Shown one piece after another: positions 1 to 6,516 of a DNA stretch of 8,206 nucleotides. Numbering within the stretch: position 1 is the stretch's first letter; each line of letters begins with the position of its first letter. The translations under genes were made by a program, and so were the position numbers. The stretch is from NCBI GenBank assembly GCA_002704905.1, contig PAIR01000025.1, forward strand, positions 1-8,206, read 5' to 3'. The notes beneath the pieces are model-generated. The model was given only the letters and a program-made list of their open reading frames with translations. It did not search any database and had not been told where the DNA came from. This stretch comes from Fidelibacterota bacterium (GTDB lineage: Bacteria > Fidelibacterota > Marinisomatia > Marinisomatales > TCS55).

Positions 1-391
<391 letters not shown>

Positions 392-461
392 ATGTTTGAT
401 TCTGTACTGTCTTTGTCGCCCTGGAAGGGCGACTCTCAAATCCAATTAATTGGACCACGCA
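392..461 (-). other. 16S rRNA leader with two perfect inverted repeats
   Basis: About 70 nt lie between the predicted transcription start (about 461) and the mature 16S 5' end. They contain a 14-bp perfect palindrome, TCCAATTAATTGGA (441-454), and a hairpin with a 7-bp GC-rich stem, GTCGCCC/GGGCGAC, around a 5-nt loop (415-433). In addition, GTTTGAT at 394-400 is the inverse of ATCAAAC at 375-381 inside the 16S 5' end, so leader and mature rRNA could pair. Such leader structures typically take part in rRNA processing or folding; that role here is inferred. No boxA-type antitermination sequence was seen inside this leader. Confidence 0.6.
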
Positions 462-467
462 TACCTA

Positions 468-495
468 ATTATCAAAAAACAAATATTGCTGTCAA
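468..495 (-). promoter_or_regulatory. rRNA promoter, proximal (sigma70-like)
   Basis: The minus strand shows a perfect -35 hexamer TTGACA (complement at 490-495), a 16-bp spacer and a -10 hexamer GATAAT (complement at 468-473), five of six to consensus. The start site would fall near 460-462, about 70 nt upstream of the mature 16S. Position, orientation and near-consensus hexamers make it the best promoter in the window. Confidence 0.75.
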
Positions 496-507
496 GAACA
501 GCCTGCA

Positions 508-536
508 ATTGTACTGCTTCCCTAAAGAGCCTGCAA
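508..536 (-). promoter_or_regulatory. rRNA promoter, distal candidate (tandem)
   Basis: A second sigma70-like arrangement lies just upstream of the proximal promoter: TTGCAG (complement at 531-536), a 17-bp spacer and TACAAT (complement at 508-513). The -10 is five of six to consensus and the -35 is weak at three of six. Tandem promoters are common in front of rRNA operons, which supports the reading, but the weak -35 leaves it tentative. Confidence 0.45.
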
Positions 537-576
537 CATATTTTTCGCAAATAAATTTATTATTTTATAATAAAAT
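537..576 (-). promoter_or_regulatory. A/T-rich upstream stretch, possible UP element
   Basis: The roughly 40 bp upstream of the distal -35 are almost entirely A and T, with runs such as GAAAAATAT and ATAATAAATTTATTT on the minus strand, as expected of an alpha-CTD-binding UP element on an rRNA promoter. The stretch overlaps the last codons and the stop of the TPR gene. It also holds an A/T-only inverted repeat, ATTTTAT/ATAAAAT (562-576), too weak to be a convincing terminator. Function is inferred from composition and position. Confidence 0.4.
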
Positions 577-1627
577 CTGGAGTTTCATAATCCATGAATC
601 TTTCGATAGGTAATTTAGCAGTTACCCGTCCAGCGTAGCGTTGGACAAGCTTTCGATTGGACTCATCAATGTCATGGACTGATTTCCACATACTACCTGC
701 ATATAGGCCAAGAGCAATTAGAGCAGGTGGTATCAAGGCAGAACCACTTTTCGAATCTAATGATAAACTATTAGGTAAAGGGTAACCTGGCGATGATTGA
801 AAAACTCCATTATCTAATATTATATCCCCGGCCATTGGTACCATTTTTTGGCGATTTCCTACAATTGGAAGGCCACCTTTTTGAGTTATAGTTGTTGAAG
901 TAAGCATGGCGGCATATAATAATATTGATGTACCCATAGCGCCCATTGCATTTTCCTTCTGGTTTAAATAAATGAATCCACCACCTGGCGCTAAAGACGA
1001 AAGAAGTGCAGGTGTTTTTTCTTTTAACGGTGCATTCTCAGCAGTCTTTATCGCTTTGTAAAATGGCCGAATCTGTTTTGAATAATGGTCATAATCAAAC
1101 AACGCTTCTGCTGCTTTAAATGCTTGTTGGGACTCAGTCCATTCCAAGGTTTCAAAATGAGCATAGGCCCGGAATACCAACTCGTAGGGATCTTTAGTTC
1201 CTTCAGTACTATCTAAAACAGAAATGTAATCTTCATTGGCCAGTGCAATATAATGGAGTTGATATTGCGCTGCTTTGGCGTTTACTGAGCCTGAAGGACT
1301 TGCATCGATAATTCGATTATAATAATTTTTTGCAAGATCCCAGTTTCTCATATTTTCATAACATTTTCCAATTTGGAAGTAGGCTGCCATTTCTAATTTA
1401 TCCTTGGGATATCGATATAAATACTGAAAGTAACTCAACAAGGCTCGCTCATAGAATCCTTCATTATAAAGAAAGGTGGCAAAGTTTACCAATTCCTGTC
1501 GTTGAAATGATGTATGGTTCTTCCATTCAACTTTAACATCCTCTGGGCTTATGTATTGCTCCTGAGCACTATTTAAACTGCTGGCCATAAATATTATTGA
1601 GATTGTTGAACGATAATTGATTTTCAT
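560..1627 (-). CDS. Exported TPR-repeat protein with C-terminal hydrophobic segments
   Basis: This 355-aa protein is not recognised as a named family. Residues 1-21 look like a signal peptide (K/R start, hydrophobic ISIIFMASS, likely cleavage after NSA), so it is probably periplasmic or membrane-attached. TPR-like helical pairs occupy about 45-115, including FATFLYNEGFYERALLSYF and AAYFQIGKCYENMRNWDLAK, with a weaker helical part to about 190. A SLAPGGGFIYLNQKENAM motif at about 211-228 leads into a hydrophobic stretch to 244, and another lies at 297-315; this PGxGxxY-plus-helix layout recalls small membrane proteins of the DUF5683 kind. The start is ATG at 1627; an AGGAG lies at 1629-1633 with only one base before the ATG, unusually close, and no alternative start is better. 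It lies 51 nt after clpX in the same direction, so it is probably the last gene of that operon. TPRs suggest a protein-binding role, but the partner is unknown. Confidence 0.8.
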   Translation of the reverse strand: MKINYRSTISIIFMASSLNSAQEQYISPEDVKVEWKNHTSFQRQELVNFATFLYNEGFYERALLSYFQYLYRYPKDKLEMAAYFQIGKCYENMRNWDLAKNYYNRIIDASPSGSVNAKAAQYQLHYIALANEDYISVLDSTEGTKDPYELVFRAYAHFETLEWTESQQAFKAAEALFDYDHYSKQIRPFYKAIKTAENAPLKEKTPALLSSLAPGGGFIYLNQKENAMGAMGTSILLYAAMLTSTTITQKGGLPIVGNRQKMVPMAGDIILDNGVFQSSPGYPLPNSLSLDSKSGSALIPPALIALGLYAGSMWKSVHDIDESNRKLVQRYAGRVTAKLPIERFMDYETPDFIIK

Positions 1628-1678
1628 ACTCCTGATACTAGAGGCTAATATAAATGAGAAATAGAGAAAAGGTAAAGC

Positions 1679-2809
1679 CTAAGCAGAACGACGATGACGG
1701 CGCATTAATGGTTTTTTACCATGCACTACAAATTCTTTCGTTATTGTAATCTTGGCTACACGATCTTCCGAATATTCCGGCAAATGGAACATGAGGTCTA
1801 GCATAGTATTCTCTAAGACTGATCTTAAGGCTCGGGCACCTGATTTCCGTTCTACGGCCAATCGAATGATTTCATTTAATGCTTCTTCGCGGAATACTAA
1901 CTTGACATCTTCCATTAGGAATAATTTTTTGTATTGTTTCACTAGGGAATTTTTCGGTTCCAAGAGTACACGCTTTAGAGAAAATTCATCTAGATGATCT
2001 AAAGTAGTTACGACTGGAAGACGTCCAATAATTTCAGGAATAAATCCATACTTTATCATATCCTCAGGACGTACTTCTTTTAATATTTCATCTTCTTTAT
2101 CTGATTTGGCCAATGACTTTGTAAACCCAATTTCAGCGTTATTGATGCGTTGACCTATGATATCTGATAACCCATCGAACGACCCACCACAAATAAATAG
2201 AATATTTTTTGTATCAATAGGCATAAGGCTTTGTTCTGGATGTTTACGACCTCCTTTGGGTGGAATATGCGCTACCGTTCCTTCCAAAATTTTCAAAAGA
2301 GCTTGCTGAACTCCTTCACCTGATACATCCCGCGTAATTGATTGACTAGAATTCTTTCTTCCTACCTTATCGATCTCATCTATATATATAATACCCGCCT
2401 GGGCTTTATAGATATCATAATTAGCGACCTGAACTAAACGGACTAAAATATTTTCTACATCTTCACCAACGTATCCTGCCTCTGTTAAACTGGTAGCGTC
2501 TGCAATGGCAAAAGGCACTGCTAGAAATCTAGCCAGTGTTTCAGCAATGAGGGTCTTTCCAGTTCCTGTCGGACCAATAACAAGAATATTGCTTTTGTCT
2601 AATTCAACATCATCTTCACTATGGTCTGAGAGAATTCGTTTATAATGGTTGTATACAGCAACCGCAACTGCACGTTTTGCACGCTCTTGTCCGATCACAT
2701 ATTGATCAAGGAATGCTTTTATTTCAGAAGGACGATGAAGGACTGGAAAAGTTGGATTAGAATCACCAGCACCTGGGTCCAAGGGTGTTGGAATTCGTAT
2801 TTGACCCAT
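1679..2809 (-). CDS. clpX: ClpX, ATP-dependent unfoldase of ClpXP, lacking the zinc-binding domain
   Basis: Cytosolic AAA+ hexameric unfoldase that recognises substrates and threads them into ClpP. The ATPase core is complete: Walker A GPTGTGKT (79-86), pore loop GYVG (112-115), Walker B with Asp144-Glu145, RKH loop (198-200), ClpP-docking loop IGF (227-229), arginine finger in IIGR (Arg263) and sensor-2 GAR (324-326). It has 376 residues against about 424 in E. coli. The difference is mainly at the N-terminus, where the four-cysteine zinc-binding domain is replaced by a short proline-rich leader of about 25 residues. The frame cannot extend upstream because a stop lies at 2822-2824, five codons before the ATG. 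The C-terminus is a basic tail (RRHRR). The start codon overlaps the clpP stop by one base (TAATG), implying translational coupling. Function as a ClpP partner is secure from the motifs; loss of adaptor-dependent recognition is inferred. Confidence 0.96.
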   Translation of the reverse strand: MGQIRIPTPLDPGAGDSNPTFPVLHRPSEIKAFLDQYVIGQERAKRAVAVAVYNHYKRILSDHSEDDVELDKSNILVIGPTGTGKTLIAETLARFLAVPFAIADATSLTEAGYVGEDVENILVRLVQVANYDIYKAQAGIIYIDEIDKVGRKNSSQSITRDVSGEGVQQALLKILEGTVAHIPPKGGRKHPEQSLMPIDTKNILFICGGSFDGLSDIIGQRINNAEIGFTKSLAKSDKEDEILKEVRPEDMIKYGFIPEIIGRLPVVTTLDHLDEFSLKRVLLEPKNSLVKQYKKLFLMEDVKLVFREEALNEIIRLAVERKSGARALRSVLENTMLDLMFHLPEYSEDRVAKITITKEFVVHGKKPLMRRHRRSA

Positions 2810-3411
2810 TATTTTCTTTCGTTAAGGATGGTATCAATTAAACCATAATTCTTTGCTTCCTCAGCGCTCATAAAGAAATTACGATCTGTATCTTTTTCAA
2901 TTTTTTTCAATGTTTGCTTAGAATTTTTTGCAAGAATTTTATTGAGATTCATCCGCAACCGTAAAATCTCATCTGCCTGGATTTTAATATCTGAAGCCTG
3001 TCCTTCTGCGCCACCAAGAGGCTGATGGATCATGATTCGTGCATTTGGCAATGCAGATCTTTTACCCTTTGCTCCACCAGATAATAAAAAAGCTCCCATA
3101 CTTGCAGCTTGCCCCATACAGATGGTAGCCACATCAGGTTTAATATAATTCATGGTATCATAGATACCCATTCCTGAAGTAATAATTCCTCCGGGTGAGT
3201 TGATATAAAGGAAAATATCCTTTTCACTATTTTCAGCTTCAAGAAATAACAGTTGAGCAATTATCACTGACGACACAGTATCGTCAATGGGCGTTCCTAA
3301 AAATATAATTCGTTCTTTTAATAATCGTGAATAGATATCATAAGCTCGCTCAAAACGACCGGTCTGTTCCACCACCATTGGAATCAATTGACTTAAGGTA
3401 TCTTTACTCAT
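2809..3411 (-). CDS. clpP: ClpP, serine protease subunit of ClpXP, with Asn at the catalytic Asp position
   Basis: Barrel-forming serine protease of 200 aa, the family's usual length, that degrades proteins fed by ClpX. The NSPGG oxyanion-region motif (71-75), nucleophile Ser104 in QAASMGA and His129 in MIHQPLGG are all present. Aligned without gaps to E. coli ClpP from His onwards, the third triad residue (Asp171 in E. coli, in TERDRF) falls on Asn178 in TDRNFF; codon 178 is AAT at 2878-2880. The known precedent is Listeria ClpP1, which has a Ser-His-Asn triad and works poorly alone but is activated in mixed complexes with ClpP2. The N-terminus has only about seven residues before the conserved LIPMVVEQT, so the propeptide is short or absent. 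The gene starts 3 nt after the tig stop with no clear Shine-Dalgarno, suggesting coupling to tig, and its stop overlaps clpX. Confidence 0.96.
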   Translation of the reverse strand: MSKDTLSQLIPMVVEQTGRFERAYDIYSRLLKERIIFLGTPIDDTVSSVIIAQLLFLEAENSEKDIFLYINSPGGIITSGMGIYDTMNYIKPDVATICMGQAASMGAFLLSGGAKGKRSALPNARIMIHQPLGGAEGQASDIKIQADEILRLRMNLNKILAKNSKQTLKKIEKDTDRNFFMSAEEAKNYGLIDTILNERK

Positions 3412-3414
3412 ATT

Positions 3415-4710
3415 TTAATCTGTTTTAGCCTCAGTTTGTTTACGCAAGTCTTTTGTATTCACTTTAACTACTTTGATTTTCGCATATTTTACTAAATAAG
3501 CCAAGATTTTCTTTTCCATAAGATCATCCTCTAATCTGGAACGATTACTTGGCTTTTTAAAAAACTTTCCGACTTCCTTTGCTTGATCAGGACTAGATTT
3601 TTTTCTTTTATCAATTTCATCTGCCAAATCATCTTTTGATATTTCTAATTCCTGATCTTTTATGATTGCATTTCGGATGAGATACCATTTTAAATTCCGT
3701 TCTGCAATAGGTTTATATACTTCTTTTACTTTATCTTTATCCAATTCACCTTGCTGATTACTTTTTGTCACGTCCTCAACCAAATGATTCAAATAGGATT
3801 CAGCCATTGATGGAGGAAACTCAGGGTTCGTTTTATTGATCATTCCGTCAGTTAATTGCTGATCAAAGGCCTCGTCAGCTCGGTTCGAATAAGCTTTATC
3901 CAATTTTTCTTTAACGCGATTCCGATAATCCGAAAGGTCTTTTGCTTTTGGATCGGCAATTTTTATAAAATCATCATTCACTTCAGGCAAAACCTGTCTT
4001 TCCACATTCTTCACTAATAATTCATAGGTTCCCATATTGCCCTCATCATCCTTGGGGACTGTAACGCGTACAGTATCTTCTGGTTTTACACCTTCTAAAT
4101 TTTTTTGATTATCAGCATTGAAAGGGGCTTGTCCAATTTTAACATATCGCGTTTCTAATTTCTTGCCAATAATAGGTAAACCTGAAGTATCTAATTCTTG
4201 TAAATCACAGATTACAAAGTCATCTAATTGGGCACCATCTTCAATAGTTTGGACTTCTGCATGACCATGCCGCACTTCATCAATTGCCGAATCAATATCT
4301 TGCTCATCCGTGATATAATTGGTTTTTTCCAGCTTAAGTGTATTTTTTTTCAGTTTTGGCAATTTTACTTCCGGCTCAATTTCAAATGAAACTTTAAATT
4401 TGAAATGCTCTCCATGATGAAAATGCACATCACTGACACTGCCCATATTTACAGGAACAATATCCTTTTCTTTAAGTGCTTTTAAGTAATATGTGTTTAC
4501 CGATTTCTCTACAAAATCTGCTTCAATGGATGGTTGAAACTGTTTCATAAGTATTTTGCGCGGCACTTTTCCCGGACGGAATCCTGGTAGTTTGATGCGT
4601 TTTGAGAATATTTTTATAGCTTTTTCAAAATCTTGTTCGATATCAGACCATTGCAAGTCGATTATCACTTCACGAGCAAATGAATTAAGTTCTTTGAGTT
4701 CGATTTCCAC
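3415..4710 (-). CDS. tig: Trigger factor, ribosome-associated chaperone
   Basis: Chaperone that docks at the ribosomal exit tunnel (protein uL23) and shelters nascent chains. Its 431 aa match the family. The N-terminal ribosome-binding domain (about 1-115) carries the signature GFRPGKVP at 43-50. A middle domain at about 155-245 sits where the FKBP-type PPIase domain belongs and keeps the linking VERQVLPEVNDDF end, but the region matching the E. coli MGQGRMIPGFEDGI active-site segment reads IGQAPFNADNQKNLEGV, so prolyl isomerase activity is doubtful. A long, charged, helical C-terminal arm (about 250-431) supplies the chaperone cradle. The start is GTG at 4708-4710, preceded by AAGGA at 4717-4721, a good spacing. 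It heads the tig-clpP-clpX operon, a widespread pairing of nascent-chain folding with proteolysis. No clear promoter was found in the 79 bp upstream. Confidence 0.95.
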   Translation of the reverse strand: MEIELKELNSFAREVIIDLQWSDIEQDFEKAIKIFSKRIKLPGFRPGKVPRKILMKQFQPSIEADFVEKSVNTYYLKALKEKDIVPVNMGSVSDVHFHHGEHFKFKVSFEIEPEVKLPKLKKNTLKLEKTNYITDEQDIDSAIDEVRHGHAEVQTIEDGAQLDDFVICDLQELDTSGLPIIGKKLETRYVKIGQAPFNADNQKNLEGVKPEDTVRVTVPKDDEGNMGTYELLVKNVERQVLPEVNDDFIKIADPKAKDLSDYRNRVKEKLDKAYSNRADEAFDQQLTDGMINKTNPEFPPSMAESYLNHLVEDVTKSNQQGELDKDKVKEVYKPIAERNLKWYLIRNAIIKDQELEISKDDLADEIDKRKKSSPDQAKEVGKFFKKPSNRSRLEDDLMEKKILAYLVKYAKIKVVKVNTKDLRKQTEAKTD

Positions 4711-4716
4711 TGTTTT

Positions 4717-4721
4717 TCCTT
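4717..4721 (-). promoter_or_regulatory. Ribosome binding site of tig
   Basis: AAGGA on the minus strand lies six bases before the GTG at 4708-4710 and supports that codon as the start. It is the best-placed Shine-Dalgarno in the window, since most neighbouring genes have none that is clear. Confidence 0.6.
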
Positions 4722-4789
4722 GAAAATTTAATCGGGAAGTTACCGTTTAATTTGGAATCCGATATGTCCTTTTTAACCAATAAATTCGT

Positions 4790-5437
4790 CTATTTTATCC
4801 CATAATTTGTAATGAGCATGGTACCGCGATAGATTAGGTACATCCCTACAATTTGGATTACATGGAAAATATCATTGTGATTGAAATGTTTGTGGAGCCC
4901 CACTTTTGTAACAACAAAAGATGCACCTCCCAATGTTACTAAAAAGCCGATAATAATCCAACGAGCACCAACATCACCTTTAACCTGCCATCCAAAAATC
5001 ATGACTCCGATAACAAAAATTACACTTGGCACGTATAATTTGACTGCATTTAAAAGTTCATTATCAATGTAAAACCAAATTGTAATTGGAAAAATAATTG
5101 CAACCAGTCCCCATTTAGCAATTTGGACCAAATCATAAGGCATGAAATAATATAGTGTTCCCATTAGCATTGAAAAAATTGAAATTGTCATTCCTACCAT
5201 TACCAGTTTCCATAAAAAATTCCGAATTGTTTCATATTCAGGGTAAATCGAATGAAATATTGCCCCGGTCAAAGCCGTGAATGCGATAAAATAAAAATAA
5301 TTGGCAAAATGAAAATGAACCTCCATAAGTCTCACAGTAAACCACATCTGAATTTCCCGGGCAAACCAAAATCCGAAAATCACGATGAATAGATCTGTTA
5401 ATACGGTCATTGGTTCGTATAATGGAAATCGATCCAT
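4790..5437 (-). CDS. Seven-helix integral membrane protein, function unknown
   Basis: This 215-aa inner-membrane protein is almost entirely hydrophobic, with seven predicted helices at about 10-27, 43-65, 72-98, 105-124, 131-152, 157-179 and 189-210. Polar residues that could form a site sit at membrane edges: Asp15 in helix 1, His41/His43 before helix 2, His62 at its end (FHSIYPE), and a cluster His182, His184, His187, Asp189, His192 (HKHFNHNDIFHVIQ) leading into helix 7. The seven helices and His/Asp pattern recall the CREST superfamily of membrane hydrolases (alkaline ceramidase, PAQR) and a DUF6962-like uncharacterised family; this is motif resemblance only, and the spacing does not match HxxxH exactly. 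The start is ATG at 5437 with no Shine-Dalgarno; Met10 is an alternative. It follows the zinc-ribbon gene by 32 nt and precedes tig by 79 nt. Confidence 0.8.
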   Translation of the reverse strand: MDRFPLYEPMTVLTDLFIVIFGFWFAREIQMWFTVRLMEVHFHFANYFYFIAFTALTGAIFHSIYPEYETIRNFLWKLVMVGMTISIFSMLMGTLYYFMPYDLVQIAKWGLVAIIFPITIWFYIDNELLNAVKLYVPSVIFVIGVMIFGWQVKGDVGARWIIIGFLVTLGGASFVVTKVGLHKHFNHNDIFHVIQIVGMYLIYRGTMLITNYGIK

Positions 5438-5469
5438 GGCTAATAATACATTATTTTTTGTGTAAAGAG

Positions 5470-5661
5470 TCAGGGTTTCTTAGCATTACAATAAATACAA
5501 ATATTCCCAAGTTGAACGTGGAAACCACAATCGGGACAATCCCATTCATCAGTCTCTAAATCAGTATATCTATCCTCTGGTTGATTGGATCGTGCGATCA
5601 TAATGGTAATCCCAATAAATATCATGATGATAAAAGCGAGCAGATAAAGAGAAGCACCCAT
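5470..5661 (-). CDS. Small membrane-anchored zinc-ribbon protein
   Basis: This 63-aa protein has one N-terminal transmembrane helix (about 3-23, rich in Ile and Met), a short acidic linker (24-40) and a C-terminal zinc ribbon made of two knuckles, CPDC at 42-45 and CIYC at 55-58, ending in NAKKP. The ribbon probably binds one structural zinc and should face the cytoplasm if the helix follows the usual signal-anchor orientation with the charged side inward; the topology is inferred. Zinc ribbons of this type usually mediate protein or nucleic-acid contacts. It starts 8 nt after the VKOR gene without a clear Shine-Dalgarno, consistent with one transcript. The compact complete domain, operon placement and sensible composition argue that it is a real gene despite its size. 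Confidence 0.78.
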   Translation of the reverse strand: MGASLYLLAFIIMIFIGITIMIARSNQPEDRYTDLETDEWDCPDCGFHVQLGNICIYCNAKKP

Positions 5662-5669
5662 GGTTTAAT

Positions 5670-6083
5670 TTATATTAACTGGATGATAAAAATAACCGCA
5701 TTCAACACATGGATAGTCAAACAAATTGAACATGGTGTTTTTAAACGAATTAATCCATAAACCAGATAAATTCCTAAAAAAATTGTCAATCCACCAATAA
5801 ATAAAGGAATTAAAGGATCCACCAAGTTAAACGGTACACCTGCTAGTGTTAGAGAATATCCAAATAAAAAGTATCTGCCTAACTGCGCATTGGGTACACC
5901 AAAGATTTTACCATATTTCGTTTCCACGATGGATGTGCATTGATTAGAATCCATTTGGCAGATTCGAGGTATCCAAAATTGATGCGGTAAAATTTTTCCA
6001 TAATAGACACCATTAAAATAAAAAGAAAACGCCCCACCGATCAAAGCCAATAGGGCGCCAATAAAATAAATATTATAATGCAA
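5670..6083 (-). CDS. VKOR-family membrane thiol oxidoreductase (DsbB-like role)
   Basis: Bacterial VKOR homologues pass electrons from a periplasmic thioredoxin-like partner to quinone, making disulfides in exported proteins. This 137-aa protein has four helices (about 5-25, 68-86, 88-108, 120-137) and all four redox cysteines: loop pair Cys42 and Cys49 (ICQMDSNQCTSIV), followed by the family's KYGKIFGVPNAQLG segment, and the quinone-side CSIC at 118-121 before helix 4. The thioredoxin-like domain fused to many bacterial VKORs is absent, so a separate partner is expected; none is visible here. The start is TTG at 6081-6083, since no in-frame ATG precedes Met44 and a TGA lies four codons upstream. 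One base separates it from the upstream stop, suggesting coupled translation. Family assignment is strong; the exact start is less certain. Confidence 0.88.
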   Translation of the reverse strand: MHYNIYFIGALLALIGGAFSFYFNGVYYGKILPHQFWIPRICQMDSNQCTSIVETKYGKIFGVPNAQLGRYFLFGYSLTLAGVPFNLVDPLIPLFIGGLTIFLGIYLVYGLIRLKTPCSICLTIHVLNAVIFIIQLI

Positions 6084-6084
6084 T

Positions 6085-6516
6085 TTACTGTTTCAAACGG
6101 TAAACGACACCTTCCATGGTGCTTAAAAATTTGTCGACCTGACCATAAGTGTGAAACATATATTCCATTTCTTCATATGTATCGATAGGATAAGAATCTT
6201 CATCGTAATCCCGTAAAAAATTTGCTTCCATTTTGACAATCATATCTCGTAAAACCATTCTTGGCAATTCTTTTTCACGTAAAAAATTTACCTGCATATT
6301 CAATTGCCCGTTAGAGGTCATATGAAATAAGGGAAGCATCCCAAAATCTGAATTACAACGAAAAGTAAAGGTGCCGTGGTCATCTCCACGACCCCAAGAC
6401 ATTTCACTGGCATGCTCCTCAGAAAAATCAATAATACGTTCACATATCTTTGCGATCTCTCGCGAACATTTGTTACGCAAATCCTCTAGAAATTGGTCTT
6501 TGTTCCATTTTGACAT
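6085..6516 (-). CDS. Hypothetical soluble protein, first gene of the VKOR cluster
   Basis: This 143-aa protein is not recognised. It has no signal peptide or membrane helix, so it is probably cytoplasmic. The N-terminal third is helical and charged (EDLRNKCSREIAKICERIIDF), followed by a beta-type core with a SWGRGDDHGTFTFRC segment (40-54) and PLFHMTSNGQLNMQVNF (62-78), then a helical C-terminus rich in acidic and aromatic residues. The WGxG...GTFTF / SNGxLxMxxNF pattern recalls a small domain found at the ends of some bacterial nucleic-acid-processing or restriction-related proteins, but I cannot assign it. Cysteines 17, 25 and 54 form no obvious motif. The start is ATG at 6516, with an AGGA eleven bases upstream. 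It is separated by one base from the VKOR start and probably heads that transcript. Confidence 0.8.
   Translation of the reverse strand: MSKWNKDQFLEDLRNKCSREIAKICERIIDFSEEHASEMSWGRGDDHGTFTFRCNSDFGMLPLFHMTSNGQLNMQVNFLREKELPRMVLRDMIVKMEANFLRDYDEDSYPIDTYEEMEYMFHTYGQVDKFLSTMEGVVYRLKQ

Noticed and set aside
523..530. GCTCTTTA on the minus strand, identical to the core of the E. coli rRNA boxA antitermination signal
   Set aside because: It lies inside the spacer of the distal promoter, upstream of both predicted start sites, so it would not be in the transcript unless a further upstream promoter exists, and none was convincing.
1330..1997. Plus-strand open frames opposite the TPR gene and clpX
   Set aside because: They are shadows of strongly supported minus-strand genes and show no domain-like features.
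2809..2950. A zinc-binding domain of ClpX hidden upstream by frameshift
   Set aside because: The DNA there is fully used by a well-conserved clpP C-terminus, and the clpX frame has a stop at 2822-2824, so no room remains for the missing domain.
4711..4789. Promoter or terminator between the seven-helix gene and tig
   Set aside because: The only inverted repeat (ATCGG/CCGAT) is five bases with a long loop and no T-run, and no pair of hexamers approaches consensus at a proper spacing.
5438..5452. ATG-TAT-TAT-TAG mini-frame just upstream of the seven-helix gene, as a possible regulatory uORF
   Set aside because: Three codons with no Shine-Dalgarno and no supporting context; easily a chance occurrence.
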